Below, piece by piece: positions 8,101 through 15,983 of a stretch of 64,000 nt of DNA (positions within the stretch are counted from its first letter, which is position 1; each line of letters opens with the position of its first letter). The notes under the pieces are model-generated. The model was not told the DNA's origin. It searched no databases and worked only from the letters and a program-made list of their open reading frames with translations. This DNA is from Pseudomonas sp. HAR-UPW-AIA-41. GTDB lineage: Bacteria; Pseudomonadota; Gammaproteobacteria; Pseudomonadales; Pseudomonadaceae. The stretch is taken from assembly GCF_002304225.1 (NCBI RefSeq), contig NZ_NSLB01000002.1, forward strand, positions 124,001-188,000, in the 5' to 3' direction. Both the position numbers and the translations under genes were made by a program.

Positions 8101-10768
8101 CTCCGACGGCAGCCAACATTTCCCGTGGATGAGCCCAGGTATTGACCGGTATGTAGTTCTGCACGAACAGGCGATCTCGATCGAATACCTTGTGCCTGAA
8201 AGGCTGGCCACGCCCGAGCTCAATGCGTTGCCCATCCTCCAGCTTCTCGTTGACGTACTCCACACCGGTGTAGACGACGCACCCTGGATGTTGCTCAAAA
8301 GCCTCAGCCAGTACCGCCAGGTGATTGGGCAGGTAAATATCGTCGTCGTCGAGATAGACCACATAGCGCCCACGAGCCAGAGCAAGCCCTGCGTTGCGTG
8401 CAGCTGAAAGCCCTTGATTGCGGCCCTGACGGATATAAGTGATTGGGAAATCGTAGGCAGCCAGCAAGCGCTCGACAGGCTCACCATTGTCATTGATCAG
8501 GATGACTTCGAAATCGCGCAGGGTTTGACTGCCAACACTGGCCAGTGCGTCTTTAAGCAGATCGGGGCGGTTGTAGGTGGTGAGGATGACGGAGAAAAGA
8601 CAGCTTACGATCGAGCCATGATTACTCTGCTCCAGCAATGCTCGGCGGATAGCATCAATGCGTGCCTGCAATGGCGCCCTAACCTCTGCCGGGTAGGCAT
8701 CGAAGCGTTGACGATAGAGTTGCCAGATAGGCTGTGCTGCGCCCTGCATGCGTGCACGGGTCGGCGCGTCATCCAGGCACATTTCAAGAATCTCGGTGTG
8801 CTCGCGCAGCGGCCGGTCACTACTATAGAAACTCTTGGATATCTGCCCGCCATGCACCCGATAGCCAACGCTGGGCTGGCGTAGGAAGACAAAATCGGGA
8901 GCCACGCGCGCCAGGCGAATCCACAATTCCCAATCGCCGGCAAGCATATCGTGACGGTGAATACCACCTTCCGGTAATGCGACAAGGTGCAGAGCGCTGC
9001 GGCGCAACATTGCAGCTGAAGGAGTAATGTAGTTGTCGAAGCTGAGCAGGTCGATTACTTCGTCCCTCCCGCCCACATACGAAGAGGGCGGATGCCCAGG
9101 ATGATCAGCATAATGTTGACGTACGCCATGCTCATCAATCCAGTAGCACTGGGTGTAACCCAAAGCGACGTGCGGGTTGGCATCCATAGCCTCAACCAGC
9201 GAGGACAGATGGCCTGGATAAAGAAGATCATCCGAACCGAGTACCACCACGTAGCGTCCGCGCCCGGCCGCCACGCACTTGTTGTAATTACCCGCCATAC
9301 CTAGGTTATGGGCATTGACTTCAAAGTGCAGGCGCGGCTCGTTGGAATAGCTTTTTAGCACCTCAATGCTGTTGTCTGTCGAGGAGTCGTCATAAACCAC
9401 TACCTCTAGCTGCACCCCCTCTTGAGCCAGAATCGAATCGATGGTCTGAGCCAGAAATGCAGCATTGTTGTAGGACATGACCGCCACGGTAACGTCGACC
9501 AGACCTTCATGAGACTCGGCAGGCAGCATCTCGGGCATTGCTCTACGGCGACGCCCTGCGAGCTCGCTCTGCAGAGTGGCAACATCCAGCGGTTGCGCTG
9601 GATGCTGTTGGTCGGCGGACCGCAGGTTCTGAGTCAACCATTGGCGCAATGAATCAATGGGAACTTCCACGCTCCAGTGGAAAACAACGCTATGGGTACC
9701 AGGCAAACCCTTGACCGGGTGATAGACCAAGCGAACGCCTACAGCAGCTGCGAGCGCGTGGAAGAACCAGTACCACATCTGCGGGTTGTCCTGAATCAGC
9801 ATCACCAGCGTACTGCCCCGGGGCATCCACAATAGATTGGCAGCGGCTGCCCCAGAGCCCAGTATCGCCAGTTCGCAGCCTGCAAGCGCGCGTACCTGTG
9901 AGGCGAAATCGTGTGTTTCAGGCTGAAAGGCCTGGAAGCCATCGCGACTGAGCTCGCGAATAAGCTCCTGCTGATTAACAATTGTGCGGCCGTTACCACC
10001 TGGCGCACGGATCAGATAAACCCTGTTCTTGCCTTCGACTGCAGAGCAAAGAGCCTTGACCTGACTTGCCATCCACGCGATAGCCGGTGGATACAAGTGA
10101 TATTCATCGCCACGATAGATATAACCGACGCGAGGCTCCCAGATATCAGCTGCGTCTGAGAAGTAATGCAATGTTTCCACTTGGCAGCCACTTCCTGGCT
10201 GCACACAGAGCATACGATCTCTAGGCCAGAACAAGGCCAATGTATCCATGATCGAGGCTGGCAGACCCGCCTCGATCAGCAGTACCGTATCCGGTGGCAG
10301 ATCAGCCTGCTTAATCCAATAGAATCGAGGGAGTTTCTCACTCAACCAATGCGCATAGTTGTAGTTCGCCCATCCGAAGAAACTGATTGCATTGGCAACC
10401 CGAACAGGCTCGGTTTTTCCGCAGTAGAACATGCAACTACCAGCATCATCGAACTCAAGCCCGTACTTTTCATACCAAGCGTTATTCGACCTTCCGAGAT
10501 TATCGTGGATGCTATCGCAGATGTATTCACCATTTTCAATATCACCAATACCCGCCATACCAGCAACCAGACGCACATTCTCGAAACGCCCGCGGTACTG
10601 AGCCAGCGTAACCTGAGCAGCTCCACGCACGCTCTGCGGCAAAGAGAAATCCACCATTTCCAGCATTGGTGGTAACCAACTCTCTGCAGCAGCCAACTCA
10701 ATCAACTCTATACAGCCTTTAGCGCTACGCACAGGGACAACTTTGGCACGAACTACTGGAGGCGGCAT
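5189..10768 (-). CDS. Giant multi-domain glycosyltransferase of the flagellin glycosylation island
   Basis: Numbering from the upstream ATG at 10786, this 1865-residue protein has: a GT61-type domain (about 120-375; YNYAHWLSEKLPRFYWIK, later AGCELAILGSGAAAANLLW); a GT2 domain (about 430-650; VVVYDDSSTDNS near 463 and GSDD near 517); a second GT2 domain (about 731-960; INDN near 765, YLDDDD near 810); two GT2-like domains at about 1015-1240 and 1252-1500 whose acidic motifs are weakened (LRAGDE, LSGES); and a C-terminal GT1/GT4-like domain (about 1540-1865; RVGWAGGVGHQGDLE, then NLRLLEYGICGFPVIASDI). The ATG at 10768 (MPPPVV) is preferred because AGAGGAAG sits just before it. It probably assembles successive sugars of the flagellin glycan, like the large transferases (OrfN, FgtA-type) near P. 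aeruginosa and P. syringae flagellins. Confidence 0.85.
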   Translation of the reverse strand: MPPPVVRAKVVPVRSAKGCIELIELAAAESWLPPMLEMVDFSLPQSVRGAAQVTLAQYRGRFENVRLVAGMAGIGDIENGEYICDSIHDNLGRSNNAWYEKYGLEFDDAGSCMFYCGKTEPVRVANAISFFGWANYNYAHWLSEKLPRFYWIKQADLPPDTVLLIEAGLPASIMDTLALFWPRDRMLCVQPGSGCQVETLHYFSDAADIWEPRVGYIYRGDEYHLYPPAIAWMASQVKALCSAVEGKNRVYLIRAPGGNGRTIVNQQELIRELSRDGFQAFQPETHDFASQVRALAGCELAILGSGAAAANLLWMPRGSTLVMLIQDNPQMWYWFFHALAAAVGVRLVYHPVKGLPGTHSVVFHWSVEVPIDSLRQWLTQNLRSADQQHPAQPLDVATLQSELAGRRRRAMPEMLPAESHEGLVDVTVAVMSYNNAAFLAQTIDSILAQEGVQLEVVVYDDSSTDNSIEVLKSYSNEPRLHFEVNAHNLGMAGNYNKCVAAGRGRYVVVLGSDDLLYPGHLSSLVEAMDANPHVALGYTQCYWIDEHGVRQHYADHPGHPPSSYVGGRDEVIDLLSFDNYITPSAAMLRRSALHLVALPEGGIHRHDMLAGDWELWIRLARVAPDFVFLRQPSVGYRVHGGQISKSFYSSDRPLREHTEILEMCLDDAPTRARMQGAAQPIWQLYRQRFDAYPAEVRAPLQARIDAIRRALLEQSNHGSIVSCLFSVILTTYNRPDLLKDALASVGSQTLRDFEVILINDNGEPVERLLAAYDFPITYIRQGRNQGLSAARNAGLALARGRYVVYLDDDDIYLPNHLAVLAEAFEQHPGCVVYTGVEYVNEKLEDGQRIELGRGQPFRHKVFDRDRLFVQNYIPVNTWAHPREMLAAVGEFDTGLAAFEDWDMLLRLATRYSFVHIPTVTSEVHTRVPGAGGDHMLGRERKNFPALYRELYARYAGSASEGLQRGREKMLQSLGLRPKSDVEEWLSRRLPTAAEKRLIADYLDNRQGGPSIGVVVLDPEGRSESLRATLDSLIGERCLYPRLHVWVITKETVSTTSAAENLHFRTVSDQPLVTQINHVIEASDCQWFMLLRAGDELTQSGLLVAALELDRNPECRAVYGDQLQRLPDGSLGGVFLPGFNLDLLLSFPLVMARHWLYRRDLFLAVGGFDSEYPEAFEFELLTRLIEQEGLSGLGHIDEPLLITEAPGLCDNPDERRVIERHLHNRGYQAQVVPGLAARYRIKYGHAMRPLVSIIISTDVPLAALQRCSESLLEKTSYAHYELLLVDTGTRSDVSAWLRDVAALNDEKVRVLLSGTGLPQNLAAQQARGDYLLFLSGESAIVNPDWLDELLNHALRPEVGVVGAKLLTASGRIAQAGLLLGVDGVATPAFAGELMEAAGYFNRLQVDQNYSAVSAACLMIRTAIFAEAGGFDEKTSSFSDVDLCLKVGQQGYLVVWTPHAVVMHESGISQKELESGDQEAKRKTCLAERDTVYEKWLPQLAHDPAYNGNLALNGGGFLLELNVGLTWRPLSWRPLPVVLAHNADPWGCGNYRIIKPFEALRVEGLVDGTLSERLLNQPELARFSPDVIVFQRQTNPTALELMAGAKRFSPAFKIYELDDYLPNTPMKSVHRASMSKDLVRLLRQGLSVVDRFVVSTHALADQFKGYHSRIHVVENRLPLDWWGNLVLSVNDGARPRVGWAGGVGHQGDLEMIADVVRDLASEVDWVFFGMCPDKLRPYVAEFHPGVEISSYPQFLANLRLDLAIAPLEDNVFNACKSNLRLLEYGICGFPVIASDIVSYRGSLPVTLVKNRYRDWVEAIRGALAERNALRVEGQRLQTAVKREWMLSGDNLKLWQRAWLPD

Positions 10769-10855
10769 ATGACTTCCTCTGTGCATGCAGAAAACTCCGA
10801 TCGAAAAAGAAAGACAGCCAACAGGCTCATCGCGACCCGATGCCGCGGCACCGAT

Positions 10856-11266
10856 TTACTTTTTGTTGGCCGCTAGACAGAACTGGTCGTAGTCGCGGTA
10901 GTAGTCGTCTTCGCAGTAGTGCTCGGACGCAAGCACCATGCACACAGAGCCACTGGAGAAGTTATCGATCTCACGCCAGATCATTGGCGGAATATAAAGA
11001 CCGTAATAGGAGCGATTGAGATGATATTTGAACTTGGTTCGACCGTCGTCCAGCAAGATATCGAAACTGCCCGACATGGCGATCAGTAACTGATGCAATC
11101 CCTTGTGTGCATGGCCACCACGATGAGAGCCGCCGGGTACGTCGTAGAGGTAGTACACGCGCTGGATATCGAAGGGAATATGCTTCCCTCCTTCAATGAA
11201 AGTGAGGTTGCCACGCCGATCCTCGATGATCGGCAGGTCAATGATCTTGCAGTGCTGAAGAGACAT
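10856..11266 (-). CDS. dTDP-4-dehydro-6-deoxy-glucose 3,4-ketoisomerase (FdtA/QdtA family)
   Basis: A 136-residue single-domain cupin. It carries the RGGHAH motif (R49, H52, H54) of the sugar 3,4-ketoisomerases FdtA/QdtA/WxcM-C, with RVYYLYDVPGG before it and YIPPMIWREI after it, all diagnostic. These enzymes move the keto group of dTDP-4-keto-6-deoxyglucose from C4 to C3 so that the next enzyme can aminate C3. FdtA (galacto product) and QdtA (gluco product) cannot be separated by eye, so Fuc3N versus Qui3N remains open. It lies between the aminotransferase (148 bp upstream) and the giant glycosyltransferase (87 bp downstream to the preferred start). GGGAGCG precedes the ATG. Confidence 0.88.
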   Translation of the reverse strand: MSLQHCKIIDLPIIEDRRGNLTFIEGGKHIPFDIQRVYYLYDVPGGSHRGGHAHKGLHQLLIAMSGSFDILLDDGRTKFKYHLNRSYYGLYIPPMIWREIDNFSSGSVCMVLASEHYCEDDYYRDYDQFCLAANKK

Positions 11267-11414
11267 AGAGCGCTCCCAATACGCTGGTGGAACCCATTCC
11301 TACCTGCCTCTCGATCACCCTCCAGGTAACCGAGCCACATACCCTTTCCTGCGTCAAAAAAACATGATCAACAGAATGTTATGGCTGCAAAGCAAAACTC
11401 GAACCACTTGCTCA

Positions 11415-12533
11415 TCAAGGCCTGAAAGCGTTACAGGCCTTAATAGTTTGCTCGACCCACTCATCCGCTATTCCCGGATATAGCGGTAAGCTGAGCACCT
11501 CGCTCGCCAGGCGTTGCGAGATCGGCAGATCCTGCCCAGCAAACTCTTGGTAGGCAGCCTGCCGATGAATTGGGATCGGATAATGAATCAGGCTCGGCAC
11601 GCCACTGTGCTCGAGATGGGCTTGCAACGCCTCTCGATGCTCGCAACGCAGAACGAACTGATGCCAAACATGGCTACCGGCCACCTGGGGCACCTGAGGC
11701 AGGTAAAGGTAAGGATTGCTGACTCCGGTCAGATAGCGTTCTGCCAGATCGCGGCGCGCCTGTGCATCACCAGCCATACGTAGAAGTTTCACCCGCAAGA
11801 ACGCAGCCTGTAGTTCATCTAGGCGCGAGTTGACGCCCTGGAGCTCATGTACATATTTACGACTGGAACCATAGTTGCGAAGCTTGCGAACCTGCTCGGC
11901 CAACGCTTCGTCATTTGTGGTCAAGGCGCCAGCATCACCGAGCGCACCAAGGTTCTTCACCGGGAAGAAGCTAAAACCCGCCGCATCGCCAAGAGCACCT
12001 GCCGCCACCCCCTGGGCATCCACTGCGCCATGAGCCTGAGCCGCATCCTCAATCAGCAATAGGCGATGCTGGTCAGCAATTACTCGAAGACGCTGCATAT
12101 CAGCGAGCCGTCCATACAGATGCACGGCGATAATCGCCCGAGTGCGCGGACTAATGGCTGCCTGTACAGAGGTAGGATTGATGTTGAACGTGTCAGCGTC
12201 GGGTTCCACCAAGACTGGCGTAAGCCCTGCCTCACTGACAGCCAGCGCGGTAGCAACAAAACTGTTGTCGGGCAGGATCACCTCATCTCCCTCGGTCAAA
12301 CGACCCAGTTGCCGGTAGCCCCGCAAGATCAGAGTCAGCGCATCCAAGCCGTTGCCCACACCGATGGCGTGTCTCACCCCACACGCAGCCGCGTATTCGG
12401 TCTCGAAAGCGGCCAACTCGGAGCCGAGCACATACCAGCCAGAACGCAATACCCGCTGAAACGCCTCGGTCAATGCTGCTTCATCGCGCAGGTTGATTCC
12501 AGCCAGATCAAGAAAAGGAAACATGTCACTCAT
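11415..12533 (-). CDS. dTDP-3-amino-3,6-dideoxyhexose aminotransferase (FdtB/QdtB family)
   Basis: A 372-residue DegT/DnrJ/EryC1/StrS PLP-dependent aminotransferase. It begins [14 protein letters not shown], contains [16 protein letters not shown] (PLP phosphate site), EDAAQAHGA, and [17 protein letters not shown] with the Schiff-base lysine at about K193. It would transfer an amino group, normally from glutamate, to C3 of the 3-keto sugar produced by the ketoisomerase next door. The ORF is open 27 codons further upstream, but starting at 12533 gives an ATGAGTGA overlap with the acetyltransferase stop, implying translational coupling. An alternative ATG lies at 12524. Confidence 0.9.
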   Translation of the reverse strand: MSDMFPFLDLAGINLRDEAALTEAFQRVLRSGWYVLGSELAAFETEYAAACGVRHAIGVGNGLDALTLILRGYRQLGRLTEGDEVILPDNSFVATALAVSEAGLTPVLVEPDADTFNINPTSVQAAISPRTRAIIAVHLYGRLADMQRLRVIADQHRLLLIEDAAQAHGAVDAQGVAAGALGDAAGFSFFPVKNLGALGDAGALTTNDEALAEQVRKLRNYGSSRKYVHELQGVNSRLDELQAAFLRVKLLRMAGDAQARRDLAERYLTGVSNPYLYLPQVPQVAGSHVWHQFVLRCEHREALQAHLEHSGVPSLIHYPIPIHRQAAYQEFAGQDLPISQRLASEVLSLPLYPGIADEWVEQTIKACNAFRP

Positions 12534-12990
12534 CCAGATAACGCACGATACGTGCAGGATTGCCAACCACCAGCGCGCGTGCAGGCACATCGTGGGTAAC
12601 CACCGCACCAGCACCGATCATGGCACCAGCACCTATGGTCAGGCCTGGCAGGATGACTGCCGCGGCGCCTATGGAAGCGCCGCTTTCAATCACGGTTATA
12701 GGGAAGCTTTCGGGATATTGCTTGGAGCGCGGCAGTCGATCATTGGTGAAGGTAGCGTTAGGGCCAATGAAGACATCGTCCGCAACACGCAAACCATCCC
12801 ACAAGTACACGCCGCACTTCACCGTCACCCGATCGCCAAGCACTACGTCGTTCTCAATGAAACAGTGGGCGTTGATATTGCAGTCGCGGCCGATACGCGC
12901 CTGAGCGAGGATTACCACGAACTGCCAGACCGTAGTGCCCTCACCGATCGTTAGGCTTTTGACGTCCGCAGACGGATGGATTGATGCCAT
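12526..12990 (-). CDS. dTDP-3-amino-3,6-dideoxyhexose N-acetyltransferase (FdtC/QdtC family)
   Basis: A 154-residue left-handed beta-helix acyltransferase. Hexapeptide repeats are visible throughout ([39 protein letters not shown]), and the start [19 protein letters not shown] plus [12 protein letters not shown] match the FdtC/WxcM-type acetyl-CoA:dTDP-amino-sugar N-acetyltransferases. With the two genes downstream it completes a three-step branch from dTDP-4-keto-6-deoxyglucose to a dTDP-3-acetamido-3,6-dideoxyhexose. RmlA and RmlB, which make the precursor, are not in this window. It is the first gene of the leftward island operon; 128 bp separate it from the divergent plus-strand operon, and no clear promoter consensus is seen there. 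Confidence 0.88.
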   Translation of the reverse strand: MASIHPSADVKSLTIGEGTTVWQFVVILAQARIGRDCNINAHCFIENDVVLGDRVTVKCGVYLWDGLRVADDVFIGPNATFTNDRLPRSKQYPESFPITVIESGASIGAAAVILPGLTIGAGAMIGAGAVVTHDVPARALVVGNPARIVRYLDE

Positions 12991-13118
12991 GTATGGACTG
13001 CCTTTAAGAGAAGTTCCGAGCGTAGCAAGCCCAGTCTAAAGCGTCACGGAAGAAGCATCTCAACCACCGGTTAATTTCCAGTAACATGACGCATCGGTAA
13101 TCGCCAGGACTTGACGGC

Positions 13119-14156
13119 ATGGCTAGCGAACTCGAACGCTTCGGTTTCCTGATTCACAACCCTGAGATGTTCAATCACTACCATGCGGTCTGGCAGCATC
13201 TGCCGGCAGGTAGCGTAGAGATTGCCGTAACAGGCACGACACAGCATGACATCGACGCCGTGATCGCCGGTTGTCAGAAATATCGACTACCGTGGCGGGA
13301 CGCTGCCGAAATGCTAAGCCGCAAGGAGTACTACACCACTCTGGTGTCCAGCTTTCCGCAGAATTACCTCAAGTCTATTGGCCGATACAATCTGCGTTTC
13401 ATGTACGCCAATGGCAAAGCCGGCTGGAATTTCCAATCTTGGAACCAAGTGTACGACAGCATTCTCTGCTTCGGCCCCTACCAGGCCGAAAACTTGGAGT
13501 TCTGCCGCGATACGCTGAAAATTCAGATGGGTTATCCACGTTTCGACCGCTTCTTTAACCAGCCGCTAGATCGCGCCATGCGCCTCACCGAGTTAAAACT
13601 CGACCCCAGCCGCCAGACAGTTGTATGGCTACCGACTTGGAGCACGCTCAGTTCGATCGACTTGTTCGCCACTGCTATAGCACGCCTGCAGACACGCTAC
13701 AACGTGATCGTCAAACCTCATCCGATCACCATCACCGATGAAGTAGCACGTATGCACGCACTAGAGCGTTTCGCCTGCGTGATTCGCGAGCATATCGACA
13801 ACGTCGAACTGTTCCAGCTTGCCGACTTCCTGCTATGCGATTACGGCGGTTCTGCCTTCGGCGGTATCTACACTGATCGCAACGTGCTGTTGCTTGATCT
13901 GCCGAATGCAGAGGCTGACCCCCTGACTGGCAAAGACTCCTCGGACATCTGGCTACGCAAGTACTTACCACATATAAGTGCACAGCAAAGCGACCATCTT
14001 GAGGAGTTGCTGGATAACACTCAACTGTGGGAGGCCCAACGACCAATCCGCAAGACCCTAAGCCAGTATTACTTTGCACCTTTCTACGGCTATGCAGGTC
14101 AGGTTGCTGCCTTGGCGATAGCCAACAGCGCCCGCTCGCTGACCTGGAGAGGCTAA
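13119..14156 (+). CDS. CDP-glycerol glycerophosphotransferase-like protein; candidate phosphoramidate transferase
   Basis: A 345-residue soluble protein with marks of the Glyphos_transf (TagB/TagF) fold: GYPRFDRF (138-145), VVWLPTWS (168-175), IVKPHP (197-202) and ADFLLCDYGGSAFGG (about 235-249), matching the PTW, KPHP and SDYSS motifs of the family. Members transfer a phosphate-linked group from a CDP-activated donor with release of CMP. The next gene overlaps by one base (TAATG) and resembles CDP-phosphoramidate kinase, so this protein may move a phosphoramidate from its cytidine carrier to the glycan. That role is inference; a conventional glycerol-phosphate transfer is the main alternative, but no CDP-glycerol synthase (TagD) is seen nearby. 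Confidence 0.72.
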   Translation: MASELERFGFLIHNPEMFNHYHAVWQHLPAGSVEIAVTGTTQHDIDAVIAGCQKYRLPWRDAAEMLSRKEYYTTLVSSFPQNYLKSIGRYNLRFMYANGKAGWNFQSWNQVYDSILCFGPYQAENLEFCRDTLKIQMGYPRFDRFFNQPLDRAMRLTELKLDPSRQTVVWLPTWSTLSSIDLFATAIARLQTRYNVIVKPHPITITDEVARMHALERFACVIREHIDNVELFQLADFLLCDYGGSAFGGIYTDRNVLLLDLPNAEADPLTGKDSSDIWLRKYLPHISAQQSDHLEELLDNTQLWEAQRPIRKTLSQYYFAPFYGYAGQVAALAIANSARSLTWRG

Positions 14157-14677
14157 TGGTCATCTGGTTGATTGGCCTCTCCGGCTCTGGAAAGACCACG
14201 CTTGGACGCGAAATTACTCGTCAATGGAAGCTGCAGGCGCCTAATACCCTGCTGGTCGATGGCGACGAGGTTCGGCGTATCTTCCGCCAAGATACTCAGT
14301 CCGCGGACTACAGCCTGGCTGGTCGCCGAATCAATGCGGAGCGCATCTTCGAACTGTGCGCTTGGCTCGATACGCAAGAGATCAATGTGGTGTGCAGCAT
14401 CCTCTCAATCTTCCCGGATCTGCGTACGCTCAACCGCAGCCGTTTTCGACACTACTATGAGGTTTATCTCAACCCACCCATGCAGACGCTGATCGACCGT
14501 GATACCAAAGGTCTCTATCGCAAGGCTCTGGCAGGCGAAATGAGCAACATGGTGGGAGTGGACATACCCTTCCCTCCTCCCGAAACGGCTGATATGGAAG
14601 TCGACACCAGCCAGACTAGCGACATCCGCGAGCTAGCATGTGACATTCTCCGATGCGCACTGGGAACGATGACATGA
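14156..14677 (+). CDS. Adenylylsulfate-kinase-like protein; probable cytidine diphosphoramidate kinase (Cj1415 family)
   Basis: A 173-residue P-loop kinase (GLSGSGKTTL at 7-16; LVDGDEVRRIF near 36-46; NMVGVDIPFPPPE near 129-141). The fold and motifs are those of APS kinase (CysC). In C. jejuni the homologue Cj1415, of nearly the same length, phosphorylates the 3'-OH of cytidine diphosphoramidate. Homologues of the three preceding pathway enzymes are encoded at 15984-19658 in the same island, and no sulfate-activation genes (cysD, cysN, cysH) are nearby, so the phosphoramidate role is favoured over sulfate assimilation. The start ATG at 14156 overlaps the previous stop; the longer open frame is ignored. 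It ends with an ATGA overlap to the next gene. Confidence 0.78.
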   Translation: MVIWLIGLSGSGKTTLGREITRQWKLQAPNTLLVDGDEVRRIFRQDTQSADYSLAGRRINAERIFELCAWLDTQEINVVCSILSIFPDLRTLNRSRFRHYYEVYLNPPMQTLIDRDTKGLYRKALAGEMSNMVGVDIPFPPPETADMEVDTSQTSDIRELACDILRCALGTMT

Positions 14678-15249
14678 GCAGCGTCGACTACCCCTACAGC
14701 CAGGGCAACCGGCTCGAAGAGCGAAACACATACTTCTATAGCCAGTACCACGGCATGGCCTTCTTCACTGCCTGGCGCGCCAGCCGTGAGGAAGCACTGG
14801 CGCAGTTACCGTCCGCACGGGCATTGCAGTTACCCGTGACCACCGAACGTGAACAAAACGCTGAGGATACGGCCACGCTTCTGGCCGACCTGCTGAATGC
14901 GGCCGCGAATGCCCCCGACAAACGGCGCCTGGCCGAGCGCCTGCTGCAGCGTTTTGAAGTCAGCAAGCGCCTGCACCGTCGCTACGACAACGAGTTCAAG
15001 GCAATCGCTGACAGCGGCTATGACGATCTGAACCTCTATCTGCAATTCGCTGCACTGTGCCTGCATCAGGCTGACCAACACGGCGCCCTGCCCTTTCTCA
15101 ATGGCCTGCTCAAGGTCGTTGACAGTCTGATCTCGATCAGAACACGCCTGAGCCCAACCCAGGGTGCTCAGCTTGCCTGGCTGATCGAAGCAGAGCACAG
15201 CTGGGTTGCACGCGTTGCCGAACAGGTCAAGGTGGAGATCGCCCCGTGA
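14674..15249 (+). CDS. Unknown helical protein of the glycosylation island
   Basis: I do not recognise this 191-residue protein. It begins MSSVDYPYSQGNRLEERNTY, is rich in Leu, Ala, Arg and Glu with long predicted helices (e.g. LLADLLNAAANAPDKRRLAE, RLLQRFEVSKRLHRRYDNEF), and has no signal peptide, membrane segment, cysteine pattern or nucleotide-binding motif. It overlaps the gene before by four bases (ATGA) and the gene after by four (GTGA), so it is translationally coupled inside the putative phosphoramidate operon. It could be a partner or scaffold of the transferase or of the formyltransferase-like protein. An upstream ATG at 14653 is disfavoured because it lies further inside the preceding gene. 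Confidence 0.8.
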   Translation: MSSVDYPYSQGNRLEERNTYFYSQYHGMAFFTAWRASREEALAQLPSARALQLPVTTEREQNAEDTATLLADLLNAAANAPDKRRLAERLLQRFEVSKRLHRRYDNEFKAIADSGYDDLNLYLQFAALCLHQADQHGALPFLNGLLKVVDSLISIRTRLSPTQGAQLAWLIEAEHSWVARVAEQVKVEIAP

Positions 15250-15971
15250 TCTACCTCGATGACGTCCTGCTGATTGCGGCGCACAGCGCGCGCAGCCAAG
15301 CCTATGTGCAGACTCTAGCCACTCACGGGCTGATGCCGTCATACGCCCTTCTGCTGGGTGCCCCCTCCCTCCCCCCGAGCGTACCAAGCGAACCTGCATG
15401 CGAACTAATGGGCGTTCTACTGCCGGACCTGGGAGTTTCCCTCGACCGTACCCTGGCAGACTGCGCGGTGCCCGTCACCCGCATAGAGACACGCGACATC
15501 AACGATCCGCAGGTCATCGAAGCCGTGTGTCAACGAGCGCCGCGCCTGGTGATCTTCTCCGGCTATGGCGGGCAGATCGTCAAGAAGCCGCTGATCGAAC
15601 TGGGCATCCCGCTGTTGCACGTACACAGTGGCTGGTTACCGGATTACAGGGGCAGTACCACTGTCTACTACAGCCTGCTGGAGGAAGGTGCCTGCGCTGC
15701 CAGCGCTATACTGCTTGATAAATGCATCGACACAGGACCGGTGCTCGCACGCAAGCGCTACCCGGCACCGCCACTTGGCACCGACATTGACCGTCGCTAC
15801 GACACGGCTATCCGCGCCGACCTGATGCTGGAGGTGCTGCGCCGCTATCAAGCCTGCGGCAGGCTGGACCTGGCGCAGCATCAGGACGCCGGACAGGGCA
15901 ACACCTACTACGTCATTCACCCGGTGCTTAAGCACCTAGCACTGCTCAGCCTGCCCGGCGAGGCAGAATGA
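15246..15971 (+). CDS. Formyltransferase-like protein with altered active site
   Basis: A 241-residue protein with the Formyl_trans_N signature region LLHVHSGWLPDYRGSTTVYY (123-142) and LLDKCIDTGPVLARK (156-170). Methionyl-tRNA and sugar formyltransferases use an Asn-x-His...Asp triad; here the Asn position is His125, while His127 and the Asp of DTGP (D162) are present. Start is GTG at 15246, overlapping the previous stop (GTGA). It could N-formylate a sugar amine of the flagellin glycan, or another amine made by the cluster, but the Asn-to-His change leaves the chemistry uncertain. It is the last gene of the rightward island operon and converges on the nucleotidyltransferase with a 12-bp gap. 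Confidence 0.8.
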   Translation: MIYLDDVLLIAAHSARSQAYVQTLATHGLMPSYALLLGAPSLPPSVPSEPACELMGVLLPDLGVSLDRTLADCAVPVTRIETRDINDPQVIEAVCQRAPRLVIFSGYGGQIVKKPLIELGIPLLHVHSGWLPDYRGSTTVYYSLLEEGACAASAILLDKCIDTGPVLARKRYPAPPLGTDIDRRYDTAIRADLMLEVLRRYQACGRLDLAQHQDAGQGNTYYVIHPVLKHLALLSLPGEAE

Positions 15972-15983
15972 ACTCACGGCTGT

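Noticed and set aside
14156..14677. Annotation as CysC for sulfate assimilation
   Set aside because: No cysD/cysN/cysH neighbours; it is coupled to glycosylation genes and belongs with the phosphoramidate set.
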